A DNA stretch of 58,943 bases, from the NCBI RefSeq assembly GCF_025464955.1, contig NZ_JAODNM010000156.1:1-58943 (forward strand). Reading direction: 5' to 3'. The notes under the pieces were generated by a model. It was not told the origin of the DNA and did not search any database. It worked only from the letters and a program-made list of their open reading frames with translations. The translations under genes were made by a program, and so were the position numbers. The number at the start of each line of letters is the position of its first letter. Position 1 is the first letter of the stretch. Shown here one piece after another: positions 15,694-24,770 of the stretch. Origin of the DNA: Amycolatopsis sp. Its GTDB lineage: Bacteria; Actinomycetota; Actinomycetes; Mycobacteriales; Pseudonocardiaceae.

Positions 15694-17217
15694 TTACGCA
15701 CCGCCGGAGAGCTTCTCCCGCAGGGCGGCGAGCTGCTCATCGCTGGCGAGAGTGCCACCGGTGCTCTTCGAGTCCGAGGACGGGGCAGAGGTGTAGCTCT
15801 GCTCCGTGCCGCCTTCGCTGCTGCTCGAGGACGAGCTGCTGGTGATGCCCGTCGCGGCGTCCGCGGCGGCTTCGGCGTCGGCCTCGGCGGCCTTGGCGAC
15901 CTGCTTCATGTGCGCCTCGTAGCGGACGTGAGCCTCAGCGTACTGACGCTCCCACTCCTCGCGCTGCGTGTCGAAGCCGTCCTGCCACTCCTGGGTCTCC
16001 GGGTCGAAGCCATCGGGGTAGATGTAGTTGCCCTCGGCGTCGTACTCGGCGGCCATGCCGTACTGGGTCGGGTCGAACTCGGCGTCCGGCGTGAGGCCCT
16101 CGTTGGCCTGCTTGAGGGACAGCGAGATCCGGCGACGCTCGAGGTCGATGTCGATGACCTTGACCATCACGTCGCCGTTGACCTGGACGACCTGCTCCGG
16201 GATCTCGACGTGGCGCTCAGCCAGCTCCGAGATGTGCACCAGGCCCTCGATGCCCTCTTCGACGCGCACGAAGGCGCCGAACGGGACGAGCTTGGTGACC
16301 TTACCCGGCACGATCTGGCCGATCGCGTGGGTGCGGGCGAACTGGCGCCACGGGTCTTCCTGGGTCGCCTTCAGCGACAGGGAGACACGCTCACGGTCCA
16401 TGTCGACGTCGAGGACCTCGACGGTGACTTCCTGGCCGACCTCGACAACCTCGGACGGGTGATCGATGTGCTTCCAGGACAGCTCGGAGACGTGCACGAG
16501 GCCATCGACGCCACCGAGGTCCACGAAGGCACCGAAGTTGACGATCGAGGACACGACGCCCTTGCGGACCTGGCCCTTGGCCAGCGCGTTGAGGAACTCG
16601 CTGCGGACCTCGGACTGGGTCTGCTCGAGGTAGGCGCGGCGGGACAGGACCACGTTGTTGCGGTTCTTGTCCAGCTCGATGATCTTGGCTTCGAGCTCGC
16701 GGCCCACATACGGCTGCAGGTCGCGGACGCGGCGCATCTCGACGAGCGAGGCAGGCAGGAAGCCGCGGAGGCCGATGTCCAGGATGAGCCCACCCTTGAC
16801 GACCTCGATGACGGTGCCCTTGACGGGCTCGTCCTTCTCCTTGAGCTCTTCGATCGTGCCCCAGGCGCGCTCGTACTGCGCGCGCTTCTTGGACAGGATC
16901 AGCCGGCCTTCCTTGTCCTCCTTCTGGAGAACGAGAGCCTCGACCTCGTCACCGACCTTGACCACGTCGGCCGGGTCGACATCGTGCTTGATGGAAAGCT
17001 CACGCGAGGGGATGACACCCTCGGTCTTGTAACCGATGTCGAGCAGGACCTCGTCGCGGTCGACCTTGACGATGGTTCCTTCAACGATGTCGCCATCGTT
17101 GAAGTACTTGATCGTCTTGTCGATGGCGGCGAGGAAGTCTTCCTCCGACCCGATGTCGTTGACGGCGACCTGAGGGGTCGCGGACGCTGTCGGGGCGGTG
17201 GCGGTGTCGATGGTCAT
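15694..17217 (-). CDS. rpsA: 30S ribosomal protein S1
   Basis: 507 residues. Four S1 RNA-binding domains between about residues 42 and 370 (for example GDIVEGTIVKVDRDEVLLDIGYKTEG and RKGVVSSIVNFGAFVDLGGVDGLVH). The acidic, low-complexity C-terminal tail contains a run of serines and ends in LREKLSGGA. Binds mRNA and helps load it on the 30S subunit; in Actinobacteria it has four S1 repeats plus this tail. ATG at 17217. Between coaE and polA as in mycobacteria. Confidence 0.98.
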   Translation of the reverse strand: MTIDTATAPTASATPQVAVNDIGSEEDFLAAIDKTIKYFNDGDIVEGTIVKVDRDEVLLDIGYKTEGVIPSRELSIKHDVDPADVVKVGDEVEALVLQKEDKEGRLILSKKRAQYERAWGTIEELKEKDEPVKGTVIEVVKGGLILDIGLRGFLPASLVEMRRVRDLQPYVGRELEAKIIELDKNRNNVVLSRRAYLEQTQSEVRSEFLNALAKGQVRKGVVSSIVNFGAFVDLGGVDGLVHVSELSWKHIDHPSEVVEVGQEVTVEVLDVDMDRERVSLSLKATQEDPWRQFARTHAIGQIVPGKVTKLVPFGAFVRVEEGIEGLVHISELAERHVEIPEQVVQVNGDVMVKVIDIDLERRRISLSLKQANEGLTPDAEFDPTQYGMAAEYDAEGNYIYPDGFDPETQEWQDGFDTQREEWERQYAEAHVRYEAHMKQVAKAAEADAEAAADAATGITSSSSSSSSEGGTEQSYTSAPSSDSKSTGGTLASDEQLAALREKLSGGA

Positions 17218-17511
17218 TAGGCGGGTTGCTCCGGTTATGGCTGGGGGAATAGTGGGTTTGTAGTTTGCGTGCGCCGCGGGAGACCCGGCATGAGGCAACA
17301 CAACAGCAAACGTCCACCAGTGAACGACCGCGAGCATCACCGCAAGCGGTGCGCGACCTGGACTCCGGCCTAGGCCGGGGGAGGCAGCGCGAACCCACTG
17401 CGCTAACGGCTATCCTACGCGGCCGCCGGTACCGCACACAATCGGGTACCCCCGCGAATCCGGCAGCACCGCACACCGCGGGCAAGTGCCGCCCCCAGGA
17501 AGGATACCGGC
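17218..17511. other. rpsA leader and upstream region, no gene seen
   Basis: 294 bases between rpsA (minus) and the methyltransferase gene (plus). Probably contains the rpsA promoter and untranslated leader plus the promoter of the divergent gene. No clear hairpin or operator was recognised by eye. Confidence 0.4.
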
Positions 17512-18384
17512 TTGGAGCCGTCGCCGACCACCAGCGAAATCCGGGACGAACCGGTCGATGACCGGCACGCCCGCGCCGAGGAACAGCTCGGCACCACCGG
17601 GGTCGCCTACCGCGCGGTCGGCGCCGGCGAGGCCACCAGGGCGAACCTCGCCTGGTGGGACGCCGACGCCGACGATTACCAGGCCACGCACGGTGACTTT
17701 CTCGGTGACGCGGAGTTCGTCTGGTGCCCCGAAGGCGTCCGCGAAGCCGACGCCCACCTGCTCGGCGACGTCGCGGGCAAACGCGTCCTCGAGATCGGCT
17801 GCGGGCAGGCCGCTTGCGCGCGGTGGCTGGCCGCCCACGGCGCCGACGTCGTCGCGATGGACCTCTCGGCCGGGATGCTGCGGCACGCCCGCGAGGGCAA
17901 CACCCGCACCGGCCTGGCCGTACCGCTGGTCCAGGCGACGGCCGAGGCCCTGCCGCTGGCGACGGCGAGCGTCGACACCGCCTGCTCGGCCTTCGGCGCG
18001 ATCCCCTTCGTCACCTCGGTCGACACGGCGTTCGCCGAGGTCCACCGCGTCCTGCGGCCGGGCGGGCGGTGGGTCTTTTCGGTGACGCATCCGATGCGCT
18101 GGATCTTCCCCGACGACCCGGGCCCGGCCGGGCTCACCGTCACGCAGCCCTACTTCGACCGCACGCCGTACGTCGAAGTCGGCGACGACGGCGTCGCCAC
18201 CTACGTCGAGTACCACCGGACCCTCGGCGACTACGTCCGCGCGCTGGCCGCCGCCGGGTTCCGGGTGGACGACCTGGTGGAGCCGGAGTGGCCGGCCGGA
18301 CACACCCGGACCTGGGGCCAGTGGAGCCCACTGCGCGGCAAGCTCTTCCCCGGCACGGCGATCTTCCGGACGGTCAGGCTCTAG
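17512..18384 (+). CDS. SAM-dependent methyltransferase (class I)
   Basis: 290 residues from a TTG with AGGAAGG upstream. Motif I VLEIGCGQAACARWLA at ~92-107, then ADVVAMDLSAGML (acidic residue for SAM ribose) and FAEVHRVLRPGGRWVFSVTHP. The build is that of UbiE/COQ5-type small-molecule methyltransferases. Substrate unknown. Followed after 30 bases by a GNAT gene, probably co-transcribed. Confidence 0.88.
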   Translation: MEPSPTTSEIRDEPVDDRHARAEEQLGTTGVAYRAVGAGEATRANLAWWDADADDYQATHGDFLGDAEFVWCPEGVREADAHLLGDVAGKRVLEIGCGQAACARWLAAHGADVVAMDLSAGMLRHAREGNTRTGLAVPLVQATAEALPLATASVDTACSAFGAIPFVTSVDTAFAEVHRVLRPGGRWVFSVTHPMRWIFPDDPGPAGLTVTQPYFDRTPYVEVGDDGVATYVEYHRTLGDYVRALAAAGFRVDDLVEPEWPAGHTRTWGQWSPLRGKLFPGTAIFRTVRL

Positions 18385-18414
18385 CTGTCCGGCTCCGGCT
18401 GTCAGGCTGTACCC

Positions 18415-19251
18415 ATGGAGCGACTGACCGGGCTCACCCCGGACGGCATCGAGGTCACCGGGGAACTGAAGCGGCACTCCTACGACGCCGAGGCGGTGGA
18501 ACTGCTGTGGTCGGCCGCCGAGACCTGGCAGTTGTTCCCCGCCATCGGCGAAACCGGCACCCGCGGGATGGACGCCCTGCTGACGGCGTGGTGCGAGCGG
18601 ATGCGCACCGAAGCCCCCGACCCGGATTCGGCGTGCGCGGTGAACTGGCCGAGCCGCGACGCCTTAGCCATCCGCGCGTTCCTCGACCACGGCTTCGTGC
18701 CGCTCTCCTCGCTGGCCGTCCGCACGGCTCCCCCGCCGGCGCCCACTGCCCGCACAACAGACACCACCGTGCGCCGGGCGCGGCCGGGCGACTTCGACGC
18801 CGCGCTCGCGCTGATCGCCACAACCTTCGATTACACCGGCCTGATCGCGTCTCCGAAACGCGCCAACACCGCCGACCTCCTGGCGCCCGGACTGCGCCGC
18901 CGGATCGAGGGAAACGGCCCCGTCTGGGTCGCCGAACGCGACGGAGAGCTCGTCGGGATCGCCGAGTGCGACCGGATCGACTCCGCACCGGGTTCCTGGG
19001 CTGCCGAACTGCTCCCCCATGGACAGTGGGGCTACGTGAACAACGTCGTGACCGCGCCGGCGATGCGGGGAAACGGCGTCGGGCAGGCATTGATGTCCCT
19101 GGTACACAACGAGTTCCACCGCGAAGGCACCATGGGAACGTTCCTCTATTACAACCCGCCGAGCCCGCTCGCGTCGGTGTTCTGGCCCCGGCAGGGCTAC
19201 CGTCCCTTGTGGACGAACTGGGAGATCCGGCCCGCCTCGGCACTGAGGTAG
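18415..19251 (+). CDS. GNAT-family N-acetyltransferase
   Basis: 278 residues with two GNAT-like halves. The C-terminal one keeps the acetyl-CoA site (NNVVTAPAMRGNGVGQALMSLV) and the terminal beta-bulge region (FWPRQGYRPLW). The N-terminal half (EVTGELKRHSYD..., AIRAFLDHGFVPL) resembles a degenerate GNAT copy. Acceptor unknown. ATG start. Confidence 0.88.
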   Translation: MERLTGLTPDGIEVTGELKRHSYDAEAVELLWSAAETWQLFPAIGETGTRGMDALLTAWCERMRTEAPDPDSACAVNWPSRDALAIRAFLDHGFVPLSSLAVRTAPPPAPTARTTDTTVRRARPGDFDAALALIATTFDYTGLIASPKRANTADLLAPGLRRRIEGNGPVWVAERDGELVGIAECDRIDSAPGSWAAELLPHGQWGYVNNVVTAPAMRGNGVGQALMSLVHNEFHREGTMGTFLYYNPPSPLASVFWPRQGYRPLWTNWEIRPASALR

Positions 19252-19318
19252 TCCACCCGAGAGGGTGACATCACACCCGCCCGATTTGCCCTCGACTCGA
19301 TCTTCGCGCTACTTTTGC

Positions 19319-19332
19319 ACTGACCAGTCAGT
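19319..19332. promoter_or_regulatory. TetR-type operator upstream of the YhgE operon
   Basis: ACTGACCAGTCAGT is palindromic apart from its two central bases and lies 27 bases before the ATPase start. TGAC(C/T)GGTCA-like sites are typical for actinobacterial TetR repressors. The operon's third gene encodes a TetR protein (21976), so autoregulation is likely. Confidence 0.6.
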
Positions 19333-19358
19333 TCAAATGTAGCGTCGCAGGAGTCCTC

Positions 19359-20084
19359 GTGCAGGTTCGAGCCGACAGGGTGTCCGTCAAAGGACCCCAC
19401 GGCACACTGTTGTCACCCACGTCACTGACCGTCGAAGACGGTCAGCTGGCCATCGTGCACGGCGACCCCGGAGTCGGCATCACCGCGTTCGGCCTCGCGC
19501 TGGCAGGCCGGATCAAGCCCAGCACCGGCACGGTGACCCTGGACGACACCACGCACGCGGCGAGCGCCGAAAAGCTTCGCCACCTGGTCGCCGTCGTCGA
19601 CGCCCACGACGTCAGCGAACCCGAAGAAGCCCTCCCCCTGCGCGTCGTCGTCGGCGAGGAACTCGCCTTGGCCCACCAGCCCGCCGGCAAGCAGGACGTC
19701 GCGCGCTGGCTGGCCGAGCACGACGCCGAAGCACTGGCAGCTGTCCGATTCGAGAACATCGAGCCCACACTGCGCACCCGGTTGCTGTGCGCGCTGGCGG
19801 CGAGCCGCAAGGGGATCCGGATGCTCGTGCTGGATACCCCGGACCGCCACACCAGCGACGTCGAAAGCTGGTCGACGCTGGCCCGCGAGCACGCCGAACG
19901 AGGGCTCGCCGTCGTCGTACTGACCGCGACCACCCCGCTGAGCGCGCTGGTCCGGCCGCCGGCCCGGGTCGGCGAAGAGACCCAGCCACCGCCGCTGGTG
20001 TGCCACGAACCCGACCCTGGCCCCGAAACCACCGAACTCGAAGCACCCGTTCCGGCCGATGACGCCGTGGGAGAGCAGGCATGA
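19359..20084 (+). CDS. ABC-type ATPase-like protein with degenerate Walker A
   Basis: 241 residues; GTG with AGGAG upstream. The order of elements is that of an ABC ATPase (LSPTSLTVEDGQLAIVHGDPGVGITAFGLALAGRIKPSTGTVTLDD), but the P-loop reads GDPGVGITAF: the invariant Lys is Ile. LLCALAASRKGIRMLVLDTPDR replaces the usual signature and Walker B. It therefore probably binds nucleotide weakly or not at all. Its stop overlaps the YhgE gene by four bases; such ATPase-like partners accompany YhgE/Pip proteins in actinomycetes. Confidence 0.75.
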   Translation: MQVRADRVSVKGPHGTLLSPTSLTVEDGQLAIVHGDPGVGITAFGLALAGRIKPSTGTVTLDDTTHAASAEKLRHLVAVVDAHDVSEPEEALPLRVVVGEELALAHQPAGKQDVARWLAEHDAEALAAVRFENIEPTLRTRLLCALAASRKGIRMLVLDTPDRHTSDVESWSTLAREHAERGLAVVVLTATTPLSALVRPPARVGEETQPPPLVCHEPDPGPETTELEAPVPADDAVGEQA

Positions 20085-21979
20085 ACATCTTCCGGATCGC
20101 CCTCAACGAACTGCGGCGGCTGACCGCGGGGACCCTGCCCAAGATCGCGATCGTGGCGCTGATCTTCGTCCCGCTGCTCTACGCCTCCTTCTACCTCTAC
20201 GCGAACTTCGACCCGTACAGCCGCCTCGACAAGCTGCCCGCCGCCATGTACACGAGCGACGCCGGCGCGAAGGACTCCTCCAGCGGCAAGGACGTCAACC
20301 TCGGCCGCCAGGTGACCGACCAGGTCACGAAGTCCGGCACCTTCCAGTGGCACGACGTCACGCCCGAGGAGGCCCTCGCCGGTGTCCGCGACAACAAGTA
20401 CTCCTTCGCCATCGGCATCCCGCAGGGCTTCTCGGCCGCACTGCTCGGGGCGGGCGACTTCCAGCCGCAGCAGGCGACGGTCACCCTGACCACGAACGAC
20501 GCCAACAACTATCTGGCGGGCACGATCGCCAAACAGGTCGCCACGCAGATCCGCGACACGATCGCGCAGAAGGTCGGCGGCACGGCCGCGGACCGGTTCC
20601 TGGTCGGGTTCTCCCAGATCTACTCGAAGATCTCCGACGCCGCGACCGGCGCGCAGAAACTCGCCGGTGGCGCCGGGCAACTCAAGTCCGGGCAGCAGCA
20701 GCTCGCTGACGGCGCGTCCCAACTGGCCGGCGGCGCGAGCCAGCTCTCGACCGGGCTGAACACCCTGCACGACAGCACGACCCAACTCCCCTCGCAGGCC
20801 AAACAGCTCGCCGACGGCGCGAGTCAGGTCGCGGCAGGCGACGCCAAGGTCGCGCAGGTCGGCGCGCTGCTCGCGGGCGGGTCGACCGACCTGCAGACAA
20901 GCCTGAACAACACCAACGACGTCCTCTCGCAACGACTGCGCGCCGACGGTCTCACCGACGCGCAGGTGCAGCAGGTGCTGTCCGTGCTGGGGCAGCTCCG
21001 CGCCCCGATCGACCAGGCGAACTCCCAGGTCCAGCAGGCGAACTCCCAGCTCCAGCAGCTGGCCGACGGAGCGAACAAGGTCGCCGCCGGCGCGTCGCAG
21101 CTCTCGGCGTCCGCACCCGCGCTGGCCGCCGGTATCGCCCAGGCGTCGAATGGCGCCAACCAGCTGAACACCGGCGCGGCGAAGCTCAACGACGGTGAGA
21201 AGACTGCCGTGAGCGGCACCAACGACCTCGCCGCCGGCGCGTCGCAGCTCAGTGACGGGCTCAAAGCCGGACTTTCCCAGATCCCGAACCCGGACGACCC
21301 GACCAGGACCGCGACCGCCAACGCCATCGCCGACCCCGTCGCGATCAACTCCTCGGGGGTGGCGTCCGCCGGGACCTACGGCGCGGGGCTGGCACCGTTC
21401 TTCATCTCGCTCGCCACCTGGATCGGCGCGTTCGTGCTCTTCCTGCTGCTCCGGCCGCTCTCGACCCGGGCGTTGACCGCGGGCGCGTCGCCGCTGAAGG
21501 TCGCCATCGGCGGCTGGCTGTCCTCCGCGGTGCTCGGGATCGCGCAGGTGATCGTGCTGTTCGGCGCGGTGACCTGGCTGGTGGGCATCCACGTCGCGCA
21601 TCCGTTGGGCGCCATCGGGTTCGCGATACTGGTCTCGCTGACGTTCACCTCGGTCGTGCACGCGCTCAACGCGTTCTTCGGCGCGGTCGGCAAGTTCCTC
21701 GGCCTGGTCCTGCTGGTCCTGCAGCTGGTCAGCGCCGGCGGCACGTTCCCGTGGCAGACCATCCCGGACGCGCTGTATCCGCTGCACATCGTGCTGCCCA
21801 TGGGTTACGCGATCGACGGGTTCCGGCATCTGCTCTACACCGGGGCGTCGCTGCAGATCCTGGGCGACATCGGGGTGCTGGCGGCCTACCTGGTGGGCGG
21901 GATCCTGCTTTCGACACTGGCCGCGCGCAAACGTCGAGTGTGGACGGTGGCGCACCTCAAGCCCGAGCTGAGCCTGTGA
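20081..21979 (+). CDS. YhgE/Pip domain membrane protein
   Basis: 632 residues. An N-terminal membrane segment (residues ~20-42, KIAIVALIFVPLLYASFYLY) is followed by the YhgE/Pip domain (FDPYSRLDKLPAAMYTSD, TPEEALAGVRDNKYSFAIGIP). A long extracytoplasmic region then repeats GA-x-QLA-x-GA units, likely coiled coil. Five to six membrane segments form the C-terminal ABC-2-like domain (~440-625). Relatives include the phage infection protein of lactococci and ESX-type or lipid export accessory factors. Middle gene of an ATPase-like/YhgE/TetR operon. Confidence 0.9.
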   Translation: MNIFRIALNELRRLTAGTLPKIAIVALIFVPLLYASFYLYANFDPYSRLDKLPAAMYTSDAGAKDSSSGKDVNLGRQVTDQVTKSGTFQWHDVTPEEALAGVRDNKYSFAIGIPQGFSAALLGAGDFQPQQATVTLTTNDANNYLAGTIAKQVATQIRDTIAQKVGGTAADRFLVGFSQIYSKISDAATGAQKLAGGAGQLKSGQQQLADGASQLAGGASQLSTGLNTLHDSTTQLPSQAKQLADGASQVAAGDAKVAQVGALLAGGSTDLQTSLNNTNDVLSQRLRADGLTDAQVQQVLSVLGQLRAPIDQANSQVQQANSQLQQLADGANKVAAGASQLSASAPALAAGIAQASNGANQLNTGAAKLNDGEKTAVSGTNDLAAGASQLSDGLKAGLSQIPNPDDPTRTATANAIADPVAINSSGVASAGTYGAGLAPFFISLATWIGAFVLFLLLRPLSTRALTAGASPLKVAIGGWLSSAVLGIAQVIVLFGAVTWLVGIHVAHPLGAIGFAILVSLTFTSVVHALNAFFGAVGKFLGLVLLVLQLVSAGGTFPWQTIPDALYPLHIVLPMGYAIDGFRHLLYTGASLQILGDIGVLAAYLVGGILLSTLAARKRRVWTVAHLKPELSL

Positions 21980-22554
21980 CCTCGAGAGCCGAGACGACCA
22001 AGCAGAAGCTGTTCGACGCGACCCTGCGGCTGTCCGCCAGCCGCGGGCTCGTCGGACTGACCGTCGACGAGATCGCCGCCGAAGCGGGCGTGGCCAAGGG
22101 CACCGTCTACTACAACTTCGGCAGCAAGGACGGCCTCGTCGACGGGCTGCTGCGCTACGGCGTCGGCCAGCTCGCCGACGAGCTGCGCGCGGCGGCCGAC
22201 GACGAGGACCCGATGGCGGTCATCGAGTCGCAAATGGACAACGCGCTCAAGTTCATCGGCCAGTACCCCGGGTTCTCGCAGATCCTCGTCAGCGAGATGT
22301 GGCGGACACCCGGTCAGTGGCACGAAACCCTGACGCTGCTGCGGGAAGAGGTCATCTCCATCGTCAAGGCGCAGCTGCAGCGCCTCGCCGACGCCGGCAG
22401 GCTGCCCGAGGGCGTGCAGATCCAGACGGCGGCGGCGGGCCTGTTCGGCACGATGCTGGTCGTCGCGCTGGACTGGCAGGTCTTCGGGCCGCAACGGACC
22501 CGCGCCGAGGTCCTCGACTCGGTGATGCTGCTGATCCGGGGGCTGGGGCGGTAG
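21976..22554 (+). CDS. TetR-family regulator of the YhgE operon
   Basis: 192 residues, GTG overlapping the YhgE stop by four bases. Helix-turn-helix at ~25-55 (GLTVDEIAAEAGVAKGTVYYNFGSKDGLVDGLL). C-terminal domain of the TetR_C type (GQYPGFSQILVSEMWRTPGQW). It likely represses its own operon through the palindrome at 19319-19332. Ligand unknown. Confidence 0.9.
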   Translation: MTSRAETTKQKLFDATLRLSASRGLVGLTVDEIAAEAGVAKGTVYYNFGSKDGLVDGLLRYGVGQLADELRAAADDEDPMAVIESQMDNALKFIGQYPGFSQILVSEMWRTPGQWHETLTLLREEVISIVKAQLQRLADAGRLPEGVQIQTAAAGLFGTMLVVALDWQVFGPQRTRAEVLDSVMLLIRGLGR

Positions 22555-22561
22555 GCGGTCG

Positions 22562-24562
22562 CTAGGCGAGCTCGGGGCGTTCCCACGGCTGGTCGAGCAC
22601 GTGGTGGTCGAGCCAGGCGAACGCGCTCTGGTACCAGAGCTTGACGTTGCCGGGCTTGAGCACCCAGTGGCCCTCATCCGGCAGGTACAGCATCGCGCTG
22701 CTGACGTCTCGCCGCTGCAGTTCGCTGTAGAGCGCGAGGCCCTCGCCCACCGGGCAGCGGTAGTCGCGCTCGCCGTGGATCACCAGTGTCGGCGTGGTGA
22801 TGTCGTCGACATACGTCGACGGCGACCACTTCCGGTAGAACTCGGGATCCTTGCGCGGGTCGCCGTACCAGCGCTCCCAGCCGACGAGGTCGTCGGTGGC
22901 CGGCCGGAACGAGCTCAGGTCCCACAGGCTCGCGTGCGAGATGGCGCAGCGGAACCGGTCGGTGTGGCCGATGATCCAGTTCGTCAGGTAGCCGCCGTAG
23001 GAACCGCCGGCGACCGCGGTGCGCTCGGCGTCCAGGTCCGGCCGTTCGAGCGCGGCGTCGGTCAGCGCGAGGACGTCGGTGTACGGGCGGCCGCCCCACT
23101 CCTGCCAGCCGCGCTCGAGCATGTGCCGTCCGTACCCGGTGGACAGCGCTGGATCCGGCAGGAGCACGGCGTAACCGCGTGCGGCGAACAACTGCGGCTG
23201 CCAGCGCCACGACCACATGTTCCACGAGTGCACGGGACCACCGTGGACCACTACCAGCAGCGGGAACGGCCCTTCGCCCTGCGCGGGGGTGATCAGCCAG
23301 GCCCGCAACGCGGTGCCGTCTTCGGCTGTGGTGTGGACTTCCTCCATCTTGCCGGGCAGCGCTTCGGGCGCGTCGCCCGCGTACCGCACGGTGGGTTGCT
23401 GGTCGGCCAGGTGCGGGTCGAGTGCGACCACCTCGGGCGGCCGCGCCCACGATGAGCGCAGGGCGTAGACCGCCGAGCCGTCGGGCGCGACCCGGATGTC
23501 GGTGAACGCGCCGTCGGCGGAGAGCCGGACTGGGGCGGCACCGTCGATGTCGATGTCGACGCGCCACAGCGGCTTTCGGCCCGCTTCGTCCGCGGCGAAC
23601 AGCAGCGACCGGCTGTCGGGGGTCCACACCGGGCCCTCGGGGAAGTGCTCGAAGCCCGCCGCGACCTGACGGACCGCGCCGTCGGCCAGGGACACCAGCC
23701 ACAGCTGGTCGTCCCATGGCCGCTCGGTTGTGTGCAGCTTCATGCGGGTCAGCGCGGCGTACCGGCCGTCGGGGCTGCAGACGACCGTGCCTTCGGCGAT
23801 TGCCGGGTCGTGCAGGAGGGTCCGGCGCTCCCCGGTTTCGACGTCGATGGCGACCAGCGTGCGGTCCGACTCCGCCTGCCCGGTCGGCACCGTCCAGGTC
23901 ATCAGGACGGTCCGGCCGTCCGGGGTGATGTCGAAGCTCGCCTCGGGGTCGATCGCGTTGCCGACGTTCCCGGTGAGGTCACGCAACGAACCGTCCGCCT
24001 CGACGACGAACAACCGCGGCGCGCGCGGCGCCAGCGGGGTGTCCCAGAAACGGAACGGGTATCCCTCGAACAGCAGCGCGGAGGTGCCGGCCTTCTTTCG
24101 TGCCTTCGCCTTGTCCCCATCCTCGGCGAGCGTGTCCTCGCTGGGGAAGACGCCGCTGATCACGACGGTCGTCCCGGCGTCCCGCGCGACCCGCACGGCC
24201 GACACCCCGGCCGGGGTTCCCGTGACGTAGCGTGCTTCACCGCCGCCGACCGGCAGCCGCCACAGCGCGGCCGTCTCGTCGTCTGCCGCTCCTTCGCTCG
24301 GGGCAGCGGCGGGGTCGGGCCGCTTGTCGACCAGCAGCAGCGAGCCGTCCGGCTCGAAACCCGCCGCCGCGAGCCCCGATCGCGGGCCGGCGAGCGGACG
24401 CGGCGCGCCCCCACCGGCGGGATCGAGCCCGACGACTTCGGTGACGAACGCGGTGCCCGCCGGATCCGGGCGGGCCGACTGGACCACCAGCCTCCCGTCG
24501 GGGGCCACCAGCAGGCCGGAGAGGCGGGAGAACTTGAGGTAGGTATCGATGTCCAAGGCCAC
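22562..24562 (-). CDS. S9-family (prolyl oligopeptidase-like) peptidase
   Basis: 666 residues. N-terminal ~400 residues form a WD40-like beta-propeller (repeated SPDGRYAAL / TPDSRSLLF / APDGSAVYAL). The C-terminal alpha/beta-hydrolase domain has the triad: Ser near 520 in GGSYGGY, Asp in HGERDYRCP, His in DEGHWVL. No signal peptide, so cytoplasmic; likely cleaves acyl- or short peptides. Converges with the TetR gene with only seven bases between. ATG start. Confidence 0.93.
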   Translation of the reverse strand: MALDIDTYLKFSRLSGLLVAPDGRLVVQSARPDPAGTAFVTEVVGLDPAGGGAPRPLAGPRSGLAAAGFEPDGSLLLVDKRPDPAAAPSEGAADDETAALWRLPVGGGEARYVTGTPAGVSAVRVARDAGTTVVISGVFPSEDTLAEDGDKAKARKKAGTSALLFEGYPFRFWDTPLAPRAPRLFVVEADGSLRDLTGNVGNAIDPEASFDITPDGRTVLMTWTVPTGQAESDRTLVAIDVETGERRTLLHDPAIAEGTVVCSPDGRYAALTRMKLHTTERPWDDQLWLVSLADGAVRQVAAGFEHFPEGPVWTPDSRSLLFAADEAGRKPLWRVDIDIDGAAPVRLSADGAFTDIRVAPDGSAVYALRSSWARPPEVVALDPHLADQQPTVRYAGDAPEALPGKMEEVHTTAEDGTALRAWLITPAQGEGPFPLLVVVHGGPVHSWNMWSWRWQPQLFAARGYAVLLPDPALSTGYGRHMLERGWQEWGGRPYTDVLALTDAALERPDLDAERTAVAGGSYGGYLTNWIIGHTDRFRCAISHASLWDLSSFRPATDDLVGWERWYGDPRKDPEFYRKWSPSTYVDDITTPTLVIHGERDYRCPVGEGLALYSELQRRDVSSAMLYLPDEGHWVLKPGNVKLWYQSAFAWLDHHVLDQPWERPELA

Positions 24563-24673
24563 GGTTCGACCTTACTGACACCTCGGCACGACTTCAGTCG
24601 TTATTACCGAATCCGGCCGGATTCGGCACCAGCCCCCAGCCCCCACCACCACCGCAACTCGACGGCGACTTGC

Positions 24674-24696
24674 GGTCTCTTAGAAACTAAGAGACC
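24674..24696. promoter_or_regulatory. Perfect 10-bp inverted repeat with AAA loop
   Basis: GGTCTCTTAG, AAA, CTAAGAGACC in the 208-base gap between the divergent S9 peptidase and DUF2293 genes. Either an operator or an RNA hairpin in a leader. The flanking AACTCGaCGgCGACTTGCG also resembles the sequence at 46763. Confidence 0.5.
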
Positions 24697-24770
24697 CCAC
24701 AAAAGTGCAAAAGTGGGAAGTCGGTGCTTGCGACGGGGCCAGCCTAAGCGCCACTAGGGTGGACGGTCTT

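Noticed and set aside
15394..17220. 608-residue plus-strand frame opposite rpsA
   Set aside because: Antisense to ribosomal protein S1; Asp/Leu/Val repeats simply mirror the S1 repeats.
19442..21955. 837-residue minus-strand frame across the ATPase-like and YhgE genes
   Set aside because: Length comes from high third-position GC. The plus-strand genes have coupled starts, membrane helices and an operator; the antisense frame has none.
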